Assembly (NCBI RefSeq): GCF_001942405.1
Contig: NZ_MKKA01000015.1
Coordinates: 1-59,252 of the forward strand
Length of the DNA stretch: 59,252 nt
Reading direction: 5' to 3'
Origin: Ornithinimicrobium sp. CNJ-824
GTDB taxonomy: Bacteria > Actinomycetota > Actinomycetes > Actinomycetales > Dermatophilaceae
Within the stretch, counting starts at the first letter, position 1. Each line of letters begins with the position of its first letter. The translations under genes and the position numbers were made by a program. The notes beneath the pieces are model-generated. The model ran no database searches, was not told the DNA's origin, and was given only the letters and a program-made list of their open reading frames with translations. Below are positions 54,930-59,252 of this stretch, in pieces.

Positions 54930-56182
54930 ATGGCGAACGACGTGCGTACCCATCTCATCGGTCTGCTGCTCGGCGCGGAGGAGGACTGGCCCCGCGCGTC
55001 GAGTCCATCCTCGGCATGGTCGGCCCGATCAAGGCCGGCGGCCGGACGCACACGCTCACCAGCGAACGGGTCCGCATCCATCCCTTTGACCTCACCGATC
55101 AGGTGCGTCACGGCCTGGTCATCGATCGGCTGGCGCACTGGTACTACCACCCCAGGGAGTGGCTCAAGAAGGCGTCGCTGATGGACGACACCTACCTGCT
55201 CAACAGCCCGTTCACCTTCCAGGCGATGGAGAAGCACAGCGCCTACGTCGCGATGCTCCGTCTGGGAATGAAGATCCCCAAGACGGTCCTGGTTCCCTAC
55301 AAGAACCCGGTCGACAACGTCCGCTGGGCCTACACCGCCTCGCGCTACAACGACCCGTTCGACCTGGAGAAGATCGCCGAGGAGGTGGGCTACCCGCTCT
55401 ACATGAAGCCCTTTGACGGCGGCGGCTGGCGCGGTGTCTCCCGGGTTGACGACGTGGAGGGGCTGCACCGCTCCTACGACGAGTCCGGCAACATGCTGAT
55501 GCACTTGCAGGCCACCATCGACTACGACCACTTCGCAAGGGCGCTGTCGATCGGGCCGGAGACCATGGTCATGGACTTCCGACCCGGCGAGCCCATGCAC
55601 AGCAGGTATGCCGTCACCCACGACTTCCTGACCCCGCAGGCCGGGTGGGAGGCCGAGACCGTCAGCAAGGTGGTCAACGCCTTCTTCGGCTGGGAGTTCA
55701 ACAGCGCCGAGATGCTCGTCAAGGGTGACGAGGTCCACCCGATCGACTACGCCAACGCCTGCCCGGACGTGGCGCTGACCTCGCTGCACTACTACTTCCC
55801 GTGGGCAATCACTGTCCTCGTGCGCTGGTCGGCCTATTGCCTGGTGACCGGGCGGCGTTCGTTCATCGGGGTGCGGTCACCTCGGGCCTACTTCGACATC
55901 GCCGACGACCCGGACCGCAGCTACACCGAGAAGATGCAGGCCTACCGCCAGCTGGCGGACCAGGAGTTCGAGACCGAGCGCTACTGGGAGTGGTGCGAGC
56001 AGCACCTGCCCCACCTGCCGGAGCGGGTCCTGGAGTGGGTCGGCTCGGACGACTTTGACCGGCTGCTCGTGGACACCGTGAAGGCGACCTACCCTGAACA
56101 CGAGCACGAGCAGTTCGTCGCCCACTTCCGTGGGCTGACCGGGATGTGGGTCACCGACCAGCAGCAGGCTGTCCGCGGGTAG
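54930..56182 (+). CDS. ATP-grasp family ligase, frameshifted near the start
   Basis: About 417 residues if one missing base near 54985-54992 is restored (GLLLGAEEDWP then RVESILGMVGP). ATP-grasp features follow: a pre-ATP-grasp region (WYYHPREWLKKASL), the central domain with YPLYMKPFDGGGWRGVSRV (nucleotide Lys and Gly-rich loop) and the metal-binding stretch WEFNSAEMLVKGDEVHPIDYANACPD. It ligates a carboxylate to an amine via an acylphosphate; the substrate is unknown, with an amino sugar or peptide decoration plausible in this locus. An internal ATG at 55016 would truncate the conserved N-terminus. Confidence 0.78.
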
Positions 56183-56198
56183 GGGCGGACGCCTGTCG

Positions 56199-57640
56199 GT
56201 GTCTCGGATTGGCACTTCCGTGACGGGCTCGGTCGCCACGTTCGACGACCTGCCGGCGCCCAGCAAGGGCACCGCCGTCATCGTCGAAACCGAGGTCGCG
56301 CTCTACACCGCCGACCCCAGCGGCGCCGCATGGCGGGGCCCGTTCCCCGTGGAGGGCACGGCCACGGACGTGGCTGTGGCCGATCGCGTGAAGAACGGGT
56401 CGCAAGCCAGCGCTGCCGTCGCCCAGGCTGCGGACGAGCGCATCTCCGCCATCGGTGTGCGGAAGCCCGCCGCGACCGAGCGCACCATCTTCGTCACCCC
56501 GCGGGGAGACGATGGGAACGACGGACTGACGCTGGCCACCGCCAAGCGCACCCTCTCGGCCGCGCTCGCGGGGCAGGCCAGCGCGGTCCGCATCCAGCTC
56601 GGTGTCGGGGTAATCCCCGTCGGAGACGGCGCGACCTACACGGCAGGCACCTCCATCCACGGGTGCGGCACCGGGCTGACGACCCTCACCTACTCCGGCA
56701 CCGGCACGGCCCACAGCCCGCTACCCCGGGCGTGCGGACCTACTACCCCCAGTTCCACGGCTTCGACATCTCCGGGCCCGGCAAGACGAGCGAGACCATC
56801 GGACTCGACCTCGAATCGGTGTCGTCGGCGTCGGTCAAGGACGTCACCGTGCGCTCCTTCGACACCGGAATCCGGATCGCGTCACCCATCAACGGCGGCG
56901 CGGTGTTCAACCAGCTGGAGAACGTCACCGCCTCCAACTGCCACCGTGGATTTGCCGTGCATGCGATGGGCTCCAACGCCAACCGCTTCCTCGGGTGCCG
57001 CGCCAACGCCTGCACCATCGGTGTCGACATCGTCGACGCCAACAACGTCACCTGGATCGGCGGTCAGATCGAGGTCTGCACCACCGGCATCAAGGTCACC
57101 GCCACCAGCAACGGCTTCGCTGATTCCAACGCCTTCCACGCCACCCGCTTCGAGTCGAACGTGACGGCCTGGGAGGTCACGTCGGCCAATGTCCGCGACT
57201 TCCAGGTGCTCTACCCCAACCTGTTTGCGGCCTACGTCGTCATCGACAACGGCACCCGCACCACCCACCTCGGTAACCACCCCCACGGGAACAAGTGGCT
57301 CTCGCAGGTGTCGTCAGCCACCGGGTCGTGGCTGTTCGAGCGGGCCATCAACGGCGGCGCGGGGAACCCGCTCATGCGCCTGCGGGACGGCGTCTCCACG
57401 TCCGGTGATCCCGTCACGCTGCAGGTGGAGATGGAGCGCGCGACCGCCGCGGCAGCCTTCATCAAGGCCGTCCGGGCGGGCAACACCTACTGGCAGGTCA
57501 ACGGCCTCGGCCACATGTTCATCCGCAACCGGACCACGGCCCCGACGGTGCCCGCGGACGGCGGCACGCTGTACGTCGAGGGCGGCGCGCTGAAGTACAT
57601 CGGCTCGGGGGGCACCGTCACCACGATCGCACCGGCCTAG
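56199..57640 (+). CDS. Beta-helix protein resembling a phage tail-spike or appendage, frameshifted
   Basis: About 480 residues after restoring one missing base near 56720. Residues 1-85 (ATFDDLPAPSKGTAVIVETE, then the helical AVADRVKNGSQASAAVAQAA) look like the adaptor of phage tail fibres. Then IFVTPRGDDGNDGLTLATA, a classic parallel beta-helix opening, and long Asn/Val repeats (NGGAVFNQLENVTASNCHRG, NNVTWIGGQIEVCTTGIKV). The last 70 residues carry a small beta-rich end domain. No signal peptide is visible. Starts at GTG, 16 bp after the ATP-grasp gene. It could be a depolymerase domesticated from a phage or a cytoplasmically made glycan-binding protein. Confidence 0.65.
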
Positions 57641-57648
57641 ACGTCTCC

Positions 57649-57654
57649 TATAGT
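57649..57654 (+). promoter_or_regulatory. -10 box of a probably leaderless gene
   Basis: TATAGT, a near-perfect -10 hexamer, ends seven bases before the GTG start at 57662, with no ribosome site between, as for two other genes in the locus. Confidence 0.55.
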
Positions 57655-57661
57655 CGGTGCC

Positions 57662-58951
57662 GTGCCGAAAGCCGCCACCCGAACCCATGCGCCGACGAAG
57701 ACGCGGACCGATGAGTCGCGTCCCATCATCCGGTGGATGCTCATGGCCCTCATCCTCGCGGTGTGCCTCTCGCCCAGGATCAGGCTCGACCTGCTCCCCA
57801 CGGAGAACGTCGACATCCGCGTGCAGGACCTACTCCTGCCAATCGGGCTCGCGATCCTCGTCCTCGCCCCACGAGGCCACGGCCGCCTTCGCTGGTGGGC
57901 GACGTGGGGCCCGTGGCTCCCCGCGTTCCTGTGGCTCGCCACGGTCGTCACGCTGCTGCACCTGTGGATCAACGACGGGGCCGTATCCGACCTCCTCCGC
58001 ATCGCCTACTTCGGACGCACCGTAGAACTTTTCGTCCTGGCAGGCGTCCTCGGCGGCCTGTTCGTCAGGCTGGGATCAGCGCAGGGCAGCCCTGCTGCCC
58101 TGCGGGCGTTGCACCTCGCAGCAGCGGCCAACGCACTCTGGCTGGCCTACCAGGTGGTGACCGGAGACATCGGCACCCTCTTTGGCGAGGTCGGCGACAG
58201 CATCGAGTCCTACGGCCCCAAGCTCGTCGGCGAGCCCTCCGCCTTCGGCACGGGCGCGTTCTGGACCTTCATCGCCGCGCTCTCCGTCGCAGAGCGCACC
58301 ACGGGCGTCGCCCGGGCACGCTTCGCCTGGGCGCTCATGGTCGCCGCCCTGGCCGGGGTCTACTTCTCCCAGTCGCGGATCAACCTGGGCCTAGTGCTCG
58401 TCCTGGCGCTGCTCCTGCTGGCAGCAAACGAGGGGCCTCGTCGGCGAATCCGTATCGACGTGGGCGCCGTGTTCTTCGCCGGCATGACGGCCGCGATCGT
58501 CGTCCTCCTGTTCGGCTCCCAAATTGCAGGCCGCGCAACCCCCGAGGCGCTCGCCTCCGGCCTGGGCGTGCGGGTCGATGGGATCTGGGGGCCACTGCTC
58601 GGAGTCCTGTCGGACAACCTCCTGATCGGCGTCGGACCTGGGGGCCTGTCCGCTCCCGACATGCCCCGCGACGAGGCCCACAACGTGGCCTTGCGTGCAG
58701 CGCTCGACTTCGGAGTGGTGACCGGCGCGCTCCTGCTCGTGGCTCTCGTGGTCTTCGCCGTGGCCGGCCGACGCGCCTCGAGGGACAGCGCTTCTGTCGA
58801 GACGCGGTGGACAGGACTCTTCGCCGCGCTCGTCATCGCCTGCACCCTCGCGACGGGCATGGTCCAAGACGCGCTCACCGCCGTGACCTCGACCCACCTC
58901 ATGATGATCGCCGTCGGGCTACACATGGGAGCCCGACCACTGCAGGACTGA
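57662..58951 (+). CDS. Second Wzy/O-antigen-ligase-like membrane protein
   Basis: 429 residues and about 11 membrane segments. A short basic N-terminus precedes WMLMALILAVCLSPRIRLDL; the periplasmic loop of the second half contains SGLGVRVDGIWGPLLGVLSDNLLIGVGPGG and DEAHNVALRAALDFGV, where the Arg, Gly-rich turn and His fit the Wzy/WaaL active-site loop. The short GTG leader suggests leaderless translation. Together with 32960-34372 it gives the locus two candidate polymerase or ligase enzymes, one perhaps polymerising and the other attaching the polymer. Confidence 0.8.
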   Translation: MPKAATRTHAPTKTRTDESRPIIRWMLMALILAVCLSPRIRLDLLPTENVDIRVQDLLLPIGLAILVLAPRGHGRLRWWATWGPWLPAFLWLATVVTLLHLWINDGAVSDLLRIAYFGRTVELFVLAGVLGGLFVRLGSAQGSPAALRALHLAAAANALWLAYQVVTGDIGTLFGEVGDSIESYGPKLVGEPSAFGTGAFWTFIAALSVAERTTGVARARFAWALMVAALAGVYFSQSRINLGLVLVLALLLLAANEGPRRRIRIDVGAVFFAGMTAAIVVLLFGSQIAGRATPEALASGLGVRVDGIWGPLLGVLSDNLLIGVGPGGLSAPDMPRDEAHNVALRAALDFGVVTGALLLVALVVFAVAGRRASRDSASVETRWTGLFAALVIACTLATGMVQDALTAVTSTHLMMIAVGLHMGARPLQD

Positions 58952-58965
58952 CACCCGCCCTCACC

Positions 58966-58994
58966 GAAACCCCCGGACCACCACCGGGGGTTTC
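58966..58994. terminator. Strong intrinsic terminator at the end of the polysaccharide locus
   Basis: GAAACCCCCGG and CCGGGGGTTTC form a perfect 11-bp stem with a 7-base loop. The stem ends in TTTC and begins in GAAA, so it can act in both directions. It lies 14 bases after the last gene. Confidence 0.8.
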
Positions 58995-59194
58995 GTCATG
59001 CACGGACCCGTCTCAGAACGTCCGGTTACGAGACAACAGCAAGAAGGATCAGCGCCATCGCCTACAACCAGTAAGACCCGCGTGGAGCCGGTCGACGCAG
59101 ATATCTTGCGTCGCCCCCGGCACGGCCGCGGCATGGATGCCCTGGTGGCAGTCTGATCTGGTGGGGCCTTTTCGGACAGCGGCACTTTGTTGTC

Positions 59195-59252
59195 TTACGC
59201 GGCGTTTGAGAGGTTTTGCTGGTGCTCTTGGGCGATCTCGAGAGGCGTCTTG
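59195..59252 (-). CDS. C-terminal end of a probable transposase (cut by window edge)
   Basis: Read leftward, the last 58 bases encode KTPLEIAQEHQQNLSNAA and a TAA stop. A KTPLE(I/V)AQ ending is typical of integrase-core (IS3/IS481-like) transposases, where it follows the RPH motif. The flanking gap 58995-59194 has a lower GC content and codes for nothing visible; GTGGGGCCTTTTCGGACAG at about 59161-59179 could be part of an insertion-sequence end. The call rests on 18 residues. Confidence 0.4.
   Translation of the reverse strand, partial: KTPLEIAQEHQQNLSNAA

Noticed and set aside
54930..55027. ATP-grasp protein starting at the internal ATG 55016
   Set aside because: Conserved-looking residues precede it in the adjacent frame, and the upstream ATG has a well-placed -10 box, so a one-base error is more likely than an internal start.

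Overview
The window is high-GC DNA (by eye about 70% G+C) with GTG starts, dense ATGA/GTGA stop-start overlaps, extended TANNNT -10 boxes and apparently leaderless genes. Together with a 13E12-type gene, a class B PBP with an N-terminal MecA-like domain and liv-type operons, this points to an actinobacterium, probably Micrococcales (Intrasporangiaceae-like). That placement is an inference from style and gene content, not from a marker gene.

Layout. 1-4.6 kb: a 13E12/DUF222-like gene fragment behind a LexA-like box, an orphan OmpR-fold regulator with its own 11-bp repeat operator, a two-domain LigD (phosphoesterase plus polymerase), a MazEF-type toxin-antitoxin pair and a methyltransferase. 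4.6-9.7 kb: a five-gene leftward operon dapB-dapA-dapD-aminotransferase-decarboxylase, the last three genes with overlapping or near-overlapping ends; it has no desuccinylase and its last enzyme departs from LysA. 9.9-13 kb: a NarL-type two-component pair and an esterase.

13.1-38.5 kb is a large cell-surface polysaccharide locus. It holds glycosyltransferases, a Wzx-like flippase, an O-antigen-ligase/Wzy-like protein, two tandem Wzz-like proteins, a GT2-pyruvyltransferase fusion, an acetyltransferase, a deacetylase, two asparagine-synthase-like proteins, an FrhB-like iron-sulfur protein, three secreted beta-helix proteins, and a carrier-protein module (holo-ACP synthase, ACP, small coupled protein, AsnB, NadE-like ATPase, AMP ligase). 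The locus resumes at 52.5-59 kb with a tyrosine autokinase, an SGNH-like protein, an ATP-grasp enzyme, a tail-spike-like beta-helix protein and a second Wzy/WaaL-like protein. It ends in a strong terminator and what looks like the tail of a transposase. In between, 38.6-49.6 kb carries an IclR-controlled branched-chain-type ABC transporter operon with acyl-CoA synthetase-like enzymes, followed by an RDD membrane protein and a penicillin-binding protein.

The polysaccharide genes plausibly work together: sugars are assembled and decorated in the cytoplasm (acetyl, pyruvyl and possibly carrier-delivered amide or acyl groups), flipped by the Wzx-like protein, polymerised by the Wzy/WaaL-like proteins, with length set by the Wzz pair and the tyrosine kinase, while secreted beta-helix proteins, the deacetylase and SGNH proteins act on the product outside.

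Caution: at least 16 places in 13 genes look like single-base insertions or deletions, several in runs of seven or eight G/C. They hit genes whose two halves are both well conserved, including a holo-ACP synthase, so most are probably sequence errors; I annotate those genes across the break and give the site. No tRNA, rRNA or CRISPR array was seen.
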